Of a stretch of 64,000 nucleotides of DNA, positions 10,640 through 20,033 are shown one piece after another. The first letter of the stretch is position 1, and every line of letters begins with the position of its first letter. A program made the position numbers and the translations under genes. Source of the DNA: Bacillus alveayuensis (GTDB lineage Bacteria; Bacillota; Bacilli; Bacillales; Aeribacillaceae); the NCBI GenBank assembly GCA_030812955.1, contig JAUSTR010000004.1:124001-188000 (forward strand), given 5' to 3'. The notes under the pieces are model-generated. The model was given only the letters and a program-made list of their open reading frames with translations, did no database searches and was not told the DNA's origin.

Positions 10640-10880
10640 AAAAAAGATCCATTCTCCCAGATAGGGACGAATGGACCGCGGTGCCACCCTACTTATTTCT
10701 TAGCTAGCGCAAGAAATCACTTCAATCCTTTTATCGCAAGGAAACGTCAACGCCTACTCATGCGTTCAGCGTTAATGCTCGAAGTCCATTCCATGCCGTG
10801 CAGTGTTTGTTTTCACCAGCCACAAACTCTCTACATACTGCTTCAAACATGTACTACTCTTCGTCATTGCATACGATATC
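10640..10880 (-). promoter_or_regulatory. T-box leader controlling trpS
   Basis: On the minus strand the T-box sequence AGGGTGGCACCGCG (complement of 10677-10690) precedes a terminator CCATTCGTCCC/GGGAGAATGG plus T6 (10640-10674). Farther upstream are the stem I hallmarks AGAGAG and GGCTGGTG and a candidate UGG (Trp) specifier in GAATGGACTTC (complement of 10786-10788). Uncharged tRNA-Trp should favour the antiterminator and read-through into trpS. Confidence 0.93.
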
Positions 10881-10952
10881 AAATTGTATCATTCGACGTT
10901 TACAGAATACACGATATAAACATGATATGCAAGCCCTATCCATTTAACAAAA

Positions 10953-11141
10953 GGCTGTTTTCGTAAACTTTGTTGCTTTTCGACTGTCTATGAACCGAAC
11001 AAAGTACGTGGTCGGACAAATTACATTTGTCCGACAATCGATTTTGTTCGGTTCAACTCATGCGATAGCATGACATAGCAAGCGTATCGCTTGCCAATGA
11101 CAGTCGAAAAGCTGTAGTAAAGCAACTGTTAGAATATTGCC
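10953..11141 (-). repeat. Family A MITE-like repeat, copy 2
   Basis: 189 bp in the opposite orientation to copy 1, running from GGCTGTTTTCGTAAAC to a degenerate AGAATATTGCC end. The long GAACCGAACAAA arm is intact. Flanks TAACAAAA/TATCGAAA match at 6 of 8. It lies between the trpS leader and yjbC. Confidence 0.82.
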
Positions 11142-11299
11142 TATCGAAATGATTTCATTGCATAAGTAAATGAAAAAAATATAAAAGTCGGAATATTCTT
11201 CAACTTTTTCGTTAAAAAAATGTTTATCGTATCAGAAAGTGGGTATATATAAATACGAAAAAAGACTGCGATTGAAAAATGAAATAAGGGAGTAGATCG

Positions 11300-11875
11300 A
11301 TGAACTGGTACGAAAAATTAAATCAATATTTTCCTGTTCAAGAAATGAAATCAAAGGAACATATGGAAGCTCTTCTAAAAGAAAAAGGAGACATCTATCA
11401 AAAAGATGAGGGGCCTCATCATGTTCTCATGTATGCTGAATTTAATGATTTTATCTTTATTGATTATATTTACGTCTCAAAAGATGCGCGTGGGAAAGGG
11501 ATTGGTCATGAACTCATCAGCCGTTTAAAGAAAAAAGGAAAACCGATTATTTTAGAAGTTGAGCCAGTTGATGAAGATGATGCTGATACAGAAAAACGAT
11601 TAAGATTTTATCAACGTGAAAACTTTAAACATGCACAATCAATTGGTTATCGCAGACGTTCATTAGCCACAAATAAAATTAATGAAATGGAAATATTGTA
11701 TTGGTCTCCGACAGATGCATCAGAAGAAGAAATATACGAAGCGATGAAGAAAACGTACAATCAGATACACACCTATAAAGATAAAGAATGGTATGGCAAG
11801 TCGTACCAAGATGTAGATGAAGTTTTGACAATGGATGAGAATCGTAACGGGAATATTTTCGATGAAATTAACTAA
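11300..11875 (+). CDS. yjbC: YjbC, GNAT-type acetyltransferase
   Basis: 191 residues, one fewer than B. subtilis YjbC. The acetyl-CoA-binding motif of GNAT enzymes is visible as VSKDARGKGIGHELISRL near residues 59-76; later blocks include RFYQRENF and SIGYRRRSL. ATG behind AAGGGAG. It sits upstream of spx, with which it is partly cotranscribed in B. subtilis. Substrate unknown. Confidence 0.86.
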   Translation: MNWYEKLNQYFPVQEMKSKEHMEALLKEKGDIYQKDEGPHHVLMYAEFNDFIFIDYIYVSKDARGKGIGHELISRLKKKGKPIILEVEPVDEDDADTEKRLRFYQRENFKHAQSIGYRRRSLATNKINEMEILYWSPTDASEEEIYEAMKKTYNQIHTYKDKEWYGKSYQDVDEVLTMDENRNGNIFDEIN

Positions 11876-11979
11876 TTGAGAATAAAAAATAAAAATTATC
11901 AAAGATAACCCTTCATTTATTTGTAACAATTTTAATTAAAAAATAATAAAAAAATATATGCTAACTTACTTTTTTATAG

Positions 11980-12052
11980 TATAATACTAAATAGATAAAA
12001 TTTATAAGCCATTTCATATAGTACATCAGAATTTGATGATGGTACTTTTTTT
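11980..12052 (+). promoter_or_regulatory. spx leader: TATAAT box followed by a terminator-like hairpin
   Basis: TATAAT at 11980-11985 (no convincing -35) is followed by a hairpin AGTAC-ATCA/TGAT-GATG-GTACT (12020-12045) and T7, all before the spx ribosome site at about 12058. It may terminate read-through from yjbC or attenuate spx itself. Confidence 0.5.
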
Positions 12053-12074
12053 ATAAAGAGGAGAGTGAAGGGTT

Positions 12075-12470
12075 ATGGTAACATTATATACATCTCCAAG
12101 CTGTACTTCATGTCGTAAAGCTAAAGCGTGGTTAGAAGAGCATAACATTGAATATAAAGAACGAAACATTTTGGCTGAACCGCTAACGATTGATGAAATT
12201 AAAGGAATTCTACGTATGACCGAAAATGGGACAGATGAAATTATTTCAACTAGATCAAAAGTGTTTCAAAAGTTAAATATCGATGTTGACTCGTTACCTC
12301 TTCAAGATTTATTTGATATTATTCAGAAAAATCCTGGACTACTACGCCGACCAATTATTATGGATGAAAAACGCTTGCAAGTTGGCTATAATGAAGATGA
12401 AATTCGTCGTTTTCTGCCGCGTAAAGTTCGCACTTATCAATTAAAAGAAGCACAGCGTTTAGTCAATTAA
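12075..12470 (+). CDS. spx: Spx, redox-responsive RNA polymerase regulator
   Basis: 131 residues, the standard Spx length. The CTSC motif at Cys10 and Cys13 is the thiol switch; [26 protein letters not shown] is the conserved C-terminal part. Spx is an ArsC-fold protein that binds the RNA polymerase alpha C-terminal domain and turns on thiol-stress genes. Its adaptor for ClpXP degradation, YjbH, is encoded at 20034-20915, and MecA, which affects Spx, is nearby. Confidence 0.96.
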   Translation: MVTLYTSPSCTSCRKAKAWLEEHNIEYKERNILAEPLTIDEIKGILRMTENGTDEIISTRSKVFQKLNIDVDSLPLQDLFDIIQKNPGLLRRPIIMDEKRLQVGYNEDEIRRFLPRKVRTYQLKEAQRLVN

Positions 12471-12481
12471 TATAGATTTGG

Positions 12482-12514
12482 CCTTCTACTTTTATTAGGA
12501 GTAGAAGGTTTTTA
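12482..12514 (+). terminator. Terminator of spx
   Basis: CCTTCTAC/GTAGAAGG stem followed by T5. Confidence 0.88.
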
Positions 12515-12581
12515 TTATGGTTAAGAATATGATAAAATTGAATACTTGATTTGCAGTCAAGTCTAGCTTGTTTTTCATCAT

Positions 12582-13238
12582 TTATAAATATTTTGTTCGA
12601 TACAAGAGGCTTGAAAACAGGATAAAGATCGTCGTAGCATACGGGATTGTCAATTGCAAGGAAGGATGATTCGAAAATACCACTTGGGTCCATTTTTCAT
12701 GTGCAATCATTTTTCCCGCTGTGTAGGCTAATATCCCGCCACCTGCGTAAATAATGATAGGAAAGCGATTCATTAATAGTAAAATAATATGACTTCCCCA
12801 TACAATAATTGGTATAGAAATGACAAGGCCGAATAATACTAATTCAAAATGACCATTTGCAGCTCCAGCAATGGCAATGACGTTATCAAATCCCATTACA
12901 AGATCAGCCAAAACAATCGTTTGAATGGCTTTTCCCAATGATTGATAACTGTTGATGGAGGGATCATCTTCATTTCCAGTTATGAAGGAAAAAGCGATAT
13001 ATAATAAAAAAATTCCTCCTGCAAGCTTTAAAAATGGAATTTGTAATAAATAAACAGCCATGATCGTTAACAAGATTCGACAAAACACAGCTAAGATCGT
13101 TCCAAAAATAATTGCTTTACTTCGCTGTTTTTCAGGAAGATTTCGACAAGCCATGGCAATCACAATGGCGTTATCTCCACCTAATATTAAATCGATTCCA
13201 ATAATCATGAAAACAGAAAGAATTAACTCATGCTCCAT
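12582..13238 (-). CDS. yjbE: YjbE, TerC-family membrane protein
   Basis: 218 residues, the same length as B. subtilis YjbE, with about seven hydrophobic helices. The family's acidic membrane motifs are present: GIDLILGGDNAIVIA near residues 14-28 and LADLVMGFDNVIAIAGAA in the middle. TerC proteins are linked to metal-ion, often manganese, export. Here the gene is on the minus strand, convergent with spx. ATG behind GAAGAGGTTTTACG. Confidence 0.85.
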   Translation of the reverse strand: MEHELILSVFMIIGIDLILGGDNAIVIAMACRNLPEKQRSKAIIFGTILAVFCRILLTIMAVYLLQIPFLKLAGGIFLLYIAFSFITGNEDDPSINSYQSLGKAIQTIVLADLVMGFDNVIAIAGAANGHFELVLFGLVISIPIIVWGSHIILLLMNRFPIIIYAGGGILAYTAGKMIAHEKWTQVVFSNHPSLQLTIPYATTIFILFSSLLYRTKYL

Positions 13239-13482
13239 CGTAAAACCTCTTCCTATTCGTTATAGCTTGTACCATGTATATGAATAAAGGTGGAGAATAT
13301 GTATAAGCGAGTGGCCATAACAGATAAAAAATAGGTATATAACTGTTTTTAGAAAATCTAAGCTTTTTTTATTTCTTTATGAAGCAATTTATCATACAAT
13401 AGAAGTACAAGATATAAAAAATTGAACAACTAGAGTGCTAACGGTCTAAATACCTTGGATTTGGGTAAAGGGAAGAAAAGTG

Positions 13483-13504
13483 CAACTAATTCGGGGGTTA
13501 GTTG
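13483..13504 (+). other. Inverted repeat in the mecA leader
   Basis: CAACTAA/TTAGTTG around a G-rich loop (TTCGGGGG), 39 bp before the mecA start and without a T-run. The rest of the 304-bp gap between yjbE and mecA shows nothing I recognise. Confidence 0.45.
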
Positions 13505-13542
13505 TCCCTTCAAAAATTTAAATAGAAGGGAAGGTTGTTCAA

Positions 13543-14199
13543 ATGGAAATCGAACGTATTAATGAACATACCGTTAAGTTTTACATTTCATATATTGATA
13601 TAGAAGAGCGCGGCTTTGACCGTGAAGAAATATGGTACAATCGAGAACGCAGTGAAGAATTGTTTTGGGAAATGATGGATGAAATAAATGAGGAAGAAGA
13701 TTTTCCGATTGAAGGACCTCTTTGGATTCAAGTTCAAGCAAATGATAAAGGACTTGAGGTCATTGTAACAAAAGCACAATTATCCAAAGACGGGCAAAAA
13801 ATTGAGCTTCCATTGCTTGATGATAAACTAAAGGACTTTCCTGTAGATGAAAATATTGAATCATTATTAGATAAGCATTTCAATACTTCTTCTCATCGAG
13901 AAGAAAATGCTCAAACGGAACAATTAGAATTCGTTATGAAATTCGATGATTTTGAACATGTTATTTCCCTTTCCAAGCATGAGCTTGAAGGCTTCCGTAA
14001 TAGCTTGTATGTGTTTGAAGGGAAATATTATTTATACGTAGAGTTCTTAGAAGAAAACGATGAAATGATTGAAGATATTTTGAGCGTTGTTTTGGAATAT
14101 GGACAAGAATCAAGAGTTACAATTCATCGTTTAGATGAGTATGGAAAACTAATCATGAAGGACAATGCCTTAGACCAAGTTCGAAAGCACTTTTCTTAA
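13543..14199 (+). CDS. mecA: MecA, ClpC adaptor protein
   Basis: 218 residues with the two-domain MecA layout: an N-terminal substrate-binding part (MEIERINEHTVKFYISYIDIEERGF), an acidic linker and a C-terminal ClpC-binding domain. It delivers ComK and other substrates to ClpCP, blocking competence until ComS competes. ATG follows GAAGGGAAGG. It lies upstream of coiA and in the same window as med and comZ, so several competence-control genes are near one another. Confidence 0.95.
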   Translation: MEIERINEHTVKFYISYIDIEERGFDREEIWYNRERSEELFWEMMDEINEEEDFPIEGPLWIQVQANDKGLEVIVTKAQLSKDGQKIELPLLDDKLKDFPVDENIESLLDKHFNTSSHREENAQTEQLEFVMKFDDFEHVISLSKHELEGFRNSLYVFEGKYYLYVEFLEENDEMIEDILSVVLEYGQESRVTIHRLDEYGKLIMKDNALDQVRKHFS

Positions 14200-14204
14200 A
14201 TTTT

Positions 14205-14233
14205 GCCGATTTCGAAGGAAATCGGCCTTTTTA
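14205..14233 (+). terminator. Terminator of mecA
   Basis: GCCGATTTC/GAAATCGGC stem followed by CTTTTT. Confidence 0.85.
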
Positions 14234-14282
14234 AATATTTATTCCTTTTATTATGTTCGATAATAAGAGCTTGGAGGAGTTT

Positions 14283-15794
14283 ATGAAAAATACGATACAA
14301 GTCATCGTTTTTATCTTAGGACTAGCGGTATTATTATTTTTAACACGCAACTATTGGGAACAATGGCTTCTTGGGGCTGTTTCAGTGATTTTTACGTTAT
14401 CGATTATTTTCATTGGATTTGTTATCTTCTTAGAGAATCGCCATCCAACCCAAACGTTGACGTGGATTGTGGTGCTTGGTAGCTTTCCGTTAATAGGCTT
14501 TTTATTCTACTTATTTTTTGGGCGAAATGTTCGCAAGCAACGCCTTTTTAAGCAAAAAGCATTAATTGATGAAAAAGCCTTTGCTCAATTTGAAAAGGGA
14601 TTTCATTCTTATGAAGAAAAAATGAGCCGAATGAGAAACCATCAAAAGCTATTATTTAAGCTGGCTCATTCGCTAGGAAACAGTCCAATTTCCTTTAATA
14701 CATATACAAAAGTATTAACAAATGGAATTGAAACATTTGATCATATTTTCAAGGAATTAGAGAAAGCGAAGGATCACATTCATTTAGAATATTATATTGT
14801 TCGCCATGATGTTATTGGACAAAAATTAAAAAATTTATTAATTCGAAAAGCAAAAGAAGGAGTTCAAGTAAGATTTTTATTTGATGCTGTTGGCAGCTGG
14901 CAGCTTTCCAAAAAATATCAGCGTGAATTAAAAGAAGCGGGCGTGGAAATGATTCCATTTTTGCCTGTAAAACTTCCTTTTTTATCAAACAAAATTAATT
15001 TCCGTAATCACCGAAAAATCATCGTCATCGATGGATCAGTTGGGTTTGTAGGTGGTCTAAATATAGGAGATGAGTATTTAGGAAGAAACCCATATTTTGG
15101 ATTTTGGCGTGACACACATTTAATGGTCAAGGGAGAAGCGGTCCGGTCTTTGCAATTAATATTTCTGCAAGATTGGTATTATATGACGGGGAATCGATTG
15201 TTAACAGAAAAATACTTGACCTCACAGCTTGAAATTCCTGAGCAGACTGGTGGTGTCCAGTTAATTGCTGGTGGACCTGATAATAAGTGGGAAGTAATAA
15301 AAAATCTATTTTTCTCGATGATCTGTTCAGCTAAAGATTCCATTTGGATTGCTTCCCCTTACTTTATCCCTGATGAAGATATAAAAACTGCGTTAAAGGT
15401 TGCCGCTTTAAGTGGAATTGATGTTCGACTCCTTGTACCGAAAAAGCCAGATAAACGAATTGTTTTTTATGCGTCTCGTTCATATTTTCCGGAACTATTA
15501 GAAGCTGGCGTCAAAGTGTATGAATACGAAAAAGGGTTTATGCATAGTAAAATTATTATCGTTGATAACGAGCTTGCTTCCATTGGCACCGCAAATATGG
15601 ACATGCGCAGCTTTCACTTAAACTTCGAAGTCAATGCCTTTTTATATCGAACGGAATCAATCGAAACTTTAACAGATGAGTTTGTTCGAGACCTGCAATC
15701 ATCCCATCATATCATCGAAGAGGAGTTTCAAAAGCGTCCAATATATATTAAACTCATTGAATCGACTTCAAGATTGCTGTCACCATTGCTATAA
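14283..15794 (+). CDS. cls: Cardiolipin synthase (PLD-type)
   Basis: 503 residues. Two N-terminal membrane helices (about 5-25 and 30-55, then TLTWIVVLGSFPLIGFLFYLFFG) precede two phospholipase D motifs: NHRKIIVIDGSVGFVGGLN and HSKIIIVDNELASIGTANMD, each HxKx4D. The enzyme joins two phosphatidylglycerol molecules into cardiolipin at the membrane. The ATG at 14283 follows TTGGAGGAG; an upstream in-frame ATG (14253) has no ribosome site. Which B. subtilis paralogue it matches best is unclear. Confidence 0.93.
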   Translation: MKNTIQVIVFILGLAVLLFLTRNYWEQWLLGAVSVIFTLSIIFIGFVIFLENRHPTQTLTWIVVLGSFPLIGFLFYLFFGRNVRKQRLFKQKALIDEKAFAQFEKGFHSYEEKMSRMRNHQKLLFKLAHSLGNSPISFNTYTKVLTNGIETFDHIFKELEKAKDHIHLEYYIVRHDVIGQKLKNLLIRKAKEGVQVRFLFDAVGSWQLSKKYQRELKEAGVEMIPFLPVKLPFLSNKINFRNHRKIIVIDGSVGFVGGLNIGDEYLGRNPYFGFWRDTHLMVKGEAVRSLQLIFLQDWYYMTGNRLLTEKYLTSQLEIPEQTGGVQLIAGGPDNKWEVIKNLFFSMICSAKDSIWIASPYFIPDEDIKTALKVAALSGIDVRLLVPKKPDKRIVFYASRSYFPELLEAGVKVYEYEKGFMHSKIIIVDNELASIGTANMDMRSFHLNFEVNAFLYRTESIETLTDEFVRDLQSSHHIIEEEFQKRPIYIKLIESTSRLLSPLL

Positions 15795-15801
15795 AAATGA
15801 T

Positions 15802-15872
15802 GAGGCTATCCCATAAGTGCTGATCTCTCGCGTATTGCGTTGTCGGGTTCAGCACTGGCAGCCTCTTTTTTT
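15802..15872 (+). terminator. Long two-part terminator hairpin after cls
   Basis: Outer GAGGCT/AGCCTC and inner AGTGCTGA/TCAGCACT stems followed by T7. The layout closely resembles the hairpin after yjcA at 50339-50404. Confidence 0.8.
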
Positions 15873-15878
15873 ATTTTT

Positions 15879-16016
15879 GGCTCTTTTTTGTGTATAACTT
15901 TCTAAAAGATTGTTGCTTTACTTTTACTTTAGCTTTTCGACTGTCAGGCAAGCGATACACTTGTTATATGACGCTATAGCGTGAGTCGAAAAATAACAAA
16001 GTATACGAAAACAGCC
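15879..16016 (+). repeat. Family A MITE-like repeat, copy 3 (core deleted)
   Basis: 138 bp in the same orientation as copy 1, lacking the long GAACCGAACAAA arm and carrying about 13 extra bases near the left end. Flanked by perfect 8-bp direct repeats TTATTTTT (15871-15878 and 16017-16024). Confidence 0.88.
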
Positions 16017-16090
16017 TTATTTTTTAAAAGGAATTTAGAAATAAATGAAGAATTAATGAACGAACGATTCGGAAGAAAGGATGTGAGATA

Positions 16091-17287
16091 ATGCTTATCG
16101 CAAAAGATGGGCAAAATAAGGTAATTGATTTAACAAGCACTACATGGACAAAAGAAGAGCTAAATGAATTGAAAAAAACGAAAAAATTTTTTTGTCCAGC
16201 ATGCAAACATTCTGTGCAGCTAAAAGTAGGAAAAGTGAGGATCCCGCATTTTGCCCATATTCACCATAAAAGCTGCCAGTTTGATTCTGAACATGAAAGC
16301 ATTTATCATATGAAAGGGAAATTCCAGCTTTTTCATTGGCTCAAGCATCAAAGGCTAACGAGTGAGCTGGAAAAATATTTTCCAACGATTAAGCAACGTT
16401 CAGATGTGTTTGTTCAATACAAAAATCAATCAGTGCCGATTGAGTATCAATGCTCTAAAATACCTATCGAGCACATCAATCAACGAACAGACGGATATCT
16501 TAAGGAAAAGATGATGCCGCTTTGGGTATTAGGGGGGACACTTTTACAACGAAAGCAAGCTTTTGCGTATCGATTTACATCTTTCCACTGGTCTTTTATC
16601 CGCTTGAACAACAACGAACAACCTTTTCTTCTCTCTTATTGCTCGAATCTCCAATCGTTTATTCTTCTCGAAATGATCATCCCTTTCTCTAAGCAAATTG
16701 TTTTTGCGCAAACTTCTTTATTTCCAATTAAGAAAATGAGTTTCGTCGAATTGCTCAATCCTATGTTTCAGAACTTGTCTACACATTTTTATGAAGAGTG
16801 GTTTCGAAAAGTTTATTGTTTTCGACAAAATCGAAAAGTTAAGCTTAGTAAAGCTGAGAGGATGCTCCAGACGATGTTATATGAACAAGCTGGCCTACCG
16901 CTTATATGTTTACCTTCTGAAGCGTTTTTCCCTTTATCTTCTGGATGGATGATCGATGAGTCCGTTTATATTTGGCAAAGCATCGTATTAATTGCTTTAC
17001 AAAAAATACCTGAACGAAGCGTTTTTCATTTAGAAAAGGTGGTGTGGTTCATTCGCCCGTTCGTCCGTTTTTTTCCGATTCGTGAAAATAGATGTTCTCA
17101 TGGAATGAAGCTACAATCTGTGATCCTACAATATTTCAATTCTTTAACAGAGGTTGGTATCCTTACAAAAGTAGGTCCATATTCATTTCGAAAAAACAAG
17201 GACATTCTACTTCAAAAAAATCTTGAAACGATCATTAGACGCGATCAACAACTTTTGCAAAATATATGTCAAAAATATGAAGTATGA
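16091..17287 (+). CDS. coiA: CoiA, competence-associated nuclease-like protein
   Basis: 398 residues. The N-terminus carries the CoiA zinc-binding pattern (CPACKHSVQLK ... HFAHIHHKSCQF), followed by a restriction-endonuclease-like core (RSDVFVQYKNQSVPIEYQCS, giving D...ExQ) and a long C-terminal helical region. CoiA is needed for efficient recombination of transforming DNA. ATG follows GAAAGGATG. It is between cls and pepF. A similar zinc segment occurs at the N-terminus of YjcD (58836-61133). Confidence 0.93.
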   Translation: MLIAKDGQNKVIDLTSTTWTKEELNELKKTKKFFCPACKHSVQLKVGKVRIPHFAHIHHKSCQFDSEHESIYHMKGKFQLFHWLKHQRLTSELEKYFPTIKQRSDVFVQYKNQSVPIEYQCSKIPIEHINQRTDGYLKEKMMPLWVLGGTLLQRKQAFAYRFTSFHWSFIRLNNNEQPFLLSYCSNLQSFILLEMIIPFSKQIVFAQTSLFPIKKMSFVELLNPMFQNLSTHFYEEWFRKVYCFRQNRKVKLSKAERMLQTMLYEQAGLPLICLPSEAFFPLSSGWMIDESVYIWQSIVLIALQKIPERSVFHLEKVVWFIRPFVRFFPIRENRCSHGMKLQSVILQYFNSLTEVGILTKVGPYSFRKNKDILLQKNLETIIRRDQQLLQNICQKYEV

Positions 17288-17394
17288 ATAAAACATGTCG
17301 CGAATATCCTAAGTGTAAGTGTGAAATCATTGATTTACAGCTAAATCTCGCATATGATTGAAAAAAGAACCATTTTAGTGAAAGGGGACTTGTG

Positions 17395-19212
17395 ATGGCT
17401 GAACAATCAGCTGTAAAAAAACTTCCGAAACGTGAAGAAATAAACAAAGAATATACATGGAGATTAGAAGACATTTTTGCCACAGATGAAGAGTGGGAAA
17501 AGGAATTTCAAGAAGTGAAACAAGCCATTCCTAAAATTGCTGAATACAAAGGAAAGCTAGGGGAATCAGCTGAGATATTATTTGAAGCACTAAAATATCA
17601 AGATCAGGTCATGGAGAGGCTCGAAAGGCTTTATACATATGCCCATATGCGCTATGACCAGGATACGACGAATTCATTTTACCAAGGGTTAAATGATCGT
17701 GCTTCCATGCTTTATTCAGAAGCTTCCAGCGTTTCTTCTTACATGGTTCCGGAAATTTTAGCGATTGATGAAGAGAAGATCCAAACCTTTTTACGAGAGA
17801 ATGTACAATTAAAGCTTTATGAACATGCCTTAAACGAAATTAATCGCAAGCGTCCACATGTGCTATCGGCAGAACAAGAGGCTATTTTAGCACAAGCGGC
17901 AGAAGCGTTAGCGTCATCAAGTAACACCTATGCAAAGCTTAATAATGCAGATCTGGAATTTCCAGTTATTCAAGATGAAAAAGGTGAAGATGTCGAAGTA
18001 ACACATGGGCGTTACATTAGCTTTATGGAAAGCAGCAACCGCCGAGTGCGGAAGGATGCGTTCCACGCTGTTTACAGCACTTATGACAAGTTTAAAAATA
18101 CATTTGCTAGTACATTAAATGGAGTCGTTAAAAAAGACAATTTTTATGCAGAAGTTCGCCGCTATGAAACAGCGCGACAAGCGGCTTTAAGTGCGAATAA
18201 TATTCCAGAGGAAGTTTATGATAATCTGATTAAGACAATCCATCAATATTTGCCTTTATTGCACCGTTACGTATCATTGAGAAAAAAAGCATTAAATGTC
18301 GATGAATTACACATGTATGACTTATATACTCCTCTAGTAAAAGATGTTGAAATGAAAGTAACATATGAAGAAGCAAAGGACATTTTGCTAAAAGGGCTGG
18401 CTCCTTTAGGAGAGGAATACATTAGCATTTTAAAAGAGGGATTTGCTAATCGCTGGGTTGATGTATATGAAAACAAAGGAAAGCGAAGCGGAGCTTATTC
18501 TTCAGGTGCATATGGTACAAATCCATATATCTTGATGAACTGGCAGGATAATGTCAATAACTTGTTTACACTTGCCCATGAGTTTGGTCATTCCGTTCAT
18601 AGCTATTACACAAGAAAGCATCAGCCGTATCCATACGGAAATTATTCCATTTTCGTTGCCGAAGTCGCTTCAACGTGCAATGAAAATATTTTAAATGACT
18701 ACTTGTTAAAGACCATTGATGATGAAAAGAAACGATTATTCCTGTTAAATCATTATTTAGAAGGATTTAGGGGAACTGTTTTCCGTCAAACGATGTTTGC
18801 TGAATTTGAGCACGATATTCATATTCGAGCTCAAAATGGTGAACCGTTAACACCAGATTTATTAACGAACATTTATTATGAGTTAAACAAAAAATATTTT
18901 GGGGATGAAATCGTTGTCGATCAAGAAATCGGTTTAGAATGGGCAAGAATTCCACATTTTTATTACAATTTTTATGTATACCAATATGCAACAGGCTTCA
19001 GTGCCGCAACGGCTTTAAGTGAACAAATTATCAATGAGGGTGAGTCTGCGGTCAATCGTTATATACAATTTTTAAAAGCTGGCAGCTCTGACTATCCAAT
19101 CGAAGTGTTGAAAAAAGCAGGGGTCGATATGACAACCTCAAAACCAATTGAACAAGCATGTAAAGTATTTGAAGAAAAGTTAACAGAAATGGAACAGCTT
19201 TTATTAAAGTAA
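17395..19212 (+). CDS. pepF: PepF, oligoendopeptidase F (M3 family)
   Basis: 605 residues. The M3 zinc site LAHEFGHSVHSYYT (HExxH) lies near residue 394, with the downstream glutamate helix EVASTCNE. Cytoplasmic peptidase that cleaves oligopeptides. ATG at 17395 follows AAAGGGGA with good spacing; a GTG one codon earlier is also possible. A terminator follows at 19219-19241. Confidence 0.95.
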   Translation: MAEQSAVKKLPKREEINKEYTWRLEDIFATDEEWEKEFQEVKQAIPKIAEYKGKLGESAEILFEALKYQDQVMERLERLYTYAHMRYDQDTTNSFYQGLNDRASMLYSEASSVSSYMVPEILAIDEEKIQTFLRENVQLKLYEHALNEINRKRPHVLSAEQEAILAQAAEALASSSNTYAKLNNADLEFPVIQDEKGEDVEVTHGRYISFMESSNRRVRKDAFHAVYSTYDKFKNTFASTLNGVVKKDNFYAEVRRYETARQAALSANNIPEEVYDNLIKTIHQYLPLLHRYVSLRKKALNVDELHMYDLYTPLVKDVEMKVTYEEAKDILLKGLAPLGEEYISILKEGFANRWVDVYENKGKRSGAYSSGAYGTNPYILMNWQDNVNNLFTLAHEFGHSVHSYYTRKHQPYPYGNYSIFVAEVASTCNENILNDYLLKTIDDEKKRLFLLNHYLEGFRGTVFRQTMFAEFEHDIHIRAQNGEPLTPDLLTNIYYELNKKYFGDEIVVDQEIGLEWARIPHFYYNFYVYQYATGFSAATALSEQIINEGESAVNRYIQFLKAGSSDYPIEVLKKAGVDMTTSKPIEQACKVFEEKLTEMEQLLLK

Positions 19213-19218
19213 AACGGG

Positions 19219-19248
19219 CGGTGAAGATAAAGTCTTCACCGTTTATTT
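19219..19248 (+). terminator. Terminator of pepF
   Basis: CGGTGAAGA/TCTTCACCG stem followed by TTTATTTT. Confidence 0.82.
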
Positions 19249-19327
19249 TAAAAAAGCGTTTTTCTGAAAGTAAAAAGTTTATCCGCGAAAATAACATGAA
19301 TGATTTTCGTAATAGATGATTTTACGA

Positions 19328-19501
19328 TTAAAAGCCGCGAAAGGTTTTTTTATGATTAAGGATTAAAATTGTAATAAAAATAGAAAAAAACAAAAGCGGT
19401 GATGTAAGATAAAGAGGTGCCATCTTCATTAAACCGAGTAAATGATAGAAAAAGGCGATGACTACAAACAATAGCGAGAATATGATATGAATTTTTTTCA
19501 T
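19328..19501 (-). CDS. yizD: YizD, small membrane protein
   Basis: 57 residues, MKKIHIIFSLLFVVIAFFYH at the start and ending HKKTFRGF. Two hydrophobic segments (5-24 and 30-49) suggest a two-helix membrane protein. ATG is preceded by GAGGAGGAAGCATC on the minus strand, a strong ribosome site. Length, hydrophobicity and position between pepF and yjbH match B. subtilis yizD. Function unknown. Confidence 0.75.
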   Translation of the reverse strand: MKKIHIIFSLLFVVIAFFYHLLGLMKMAPLYLTSPLLFFSIFITILILNHKKTFRGF

Positions 19502-19742
19502 GATGCTTCCTCCTCATATGCTTTCAATCAAATGCTTATACGAACACGCCATTTACTACCATTCTATGCATGAAAAGTTATTGACATGCTTTGTGACAAA
19601 TATGTGAAATTTGTATTTAGGACTTGTCAAATATAGTAGAGATTTGATATATTAAAATCGTGAAATTTATCACAAACAAACATTTACCCCTTTGTTTGAC
19701 CGTGAAAAATTTCTCCCATCCCCTTTGTTGTCGTTAAGACAT

Positions 19743-19776
19743 AAAAGAATCCGCACCCCCTGTGCGGATTCTTTTA
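19743..19776. terminator. Strong symmetric terminator
   Basis: AAAAGAATCCGCAC/GTGCGGATTCTTTT, able to act on both strands. It lies between yizD and the yjbH end. The rest of 19502-19800 contains no gene I can support. Confidence 0.85.
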
Positions 19777-19817
19777 TGTTATGAAAGAAAACGCTTTCGT
19801 TTAGTCTATTTTAAAAA

Positions 19818-19844
19818 CCAGGGATCGGAAAAGACCGAATTCCT
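19818..19844 (-). terminator. Terminator-like hairpin A flanking family B repeat
   Basis: On the minus strand AGGAATTCGG/CCGATCCCT followed by a run of T. It is a near-copy of the yjbH terminator at 20002-20029; the family B repeat lies between them. Confidence 0.7.
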
Positions 19845-19845
19845 A

Positions 19846-19974
19846 CAGACTGCCCGCAAACGCTTGCATTCTTTGTTACTTCGCCCGATCGCGCTTCATT
19901 ACCGTACTTGGTAACTCCGCTTCTCGTCGGGCTCGTGCCTCGTGACATGTGTTTTCATTCTGTCTGAAAAATTC
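19846..19974 (-). repeat. Structured repeat, family B, copy 2
   Basis: Read on the minus strand it runs from GAATTTTTCAGACAGAATG to GCGGGCAGTCTG; CAGAC and GTCTG at the ends pair. It is closely similar to 3529-3659 and 61735-61864. Similar hairpins flank it on both sides. Confidence 0.8.
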
Positions 19975-19997
19975 CTTAGAAAAAGACTTTGTATACA

Positions 19998-20033
19998 AAC
20001 AACAGGCATCGGAAAAAACCGATTCCTGTTGTT
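19998..20033 (-). terminator. Terminator of yjbH-yjbI
   Basis: AACAACAGGAATCGG/CCGATGCCTGTTGTT immediately after the yjbH stop on the minus strand. Confidence 0.8.
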
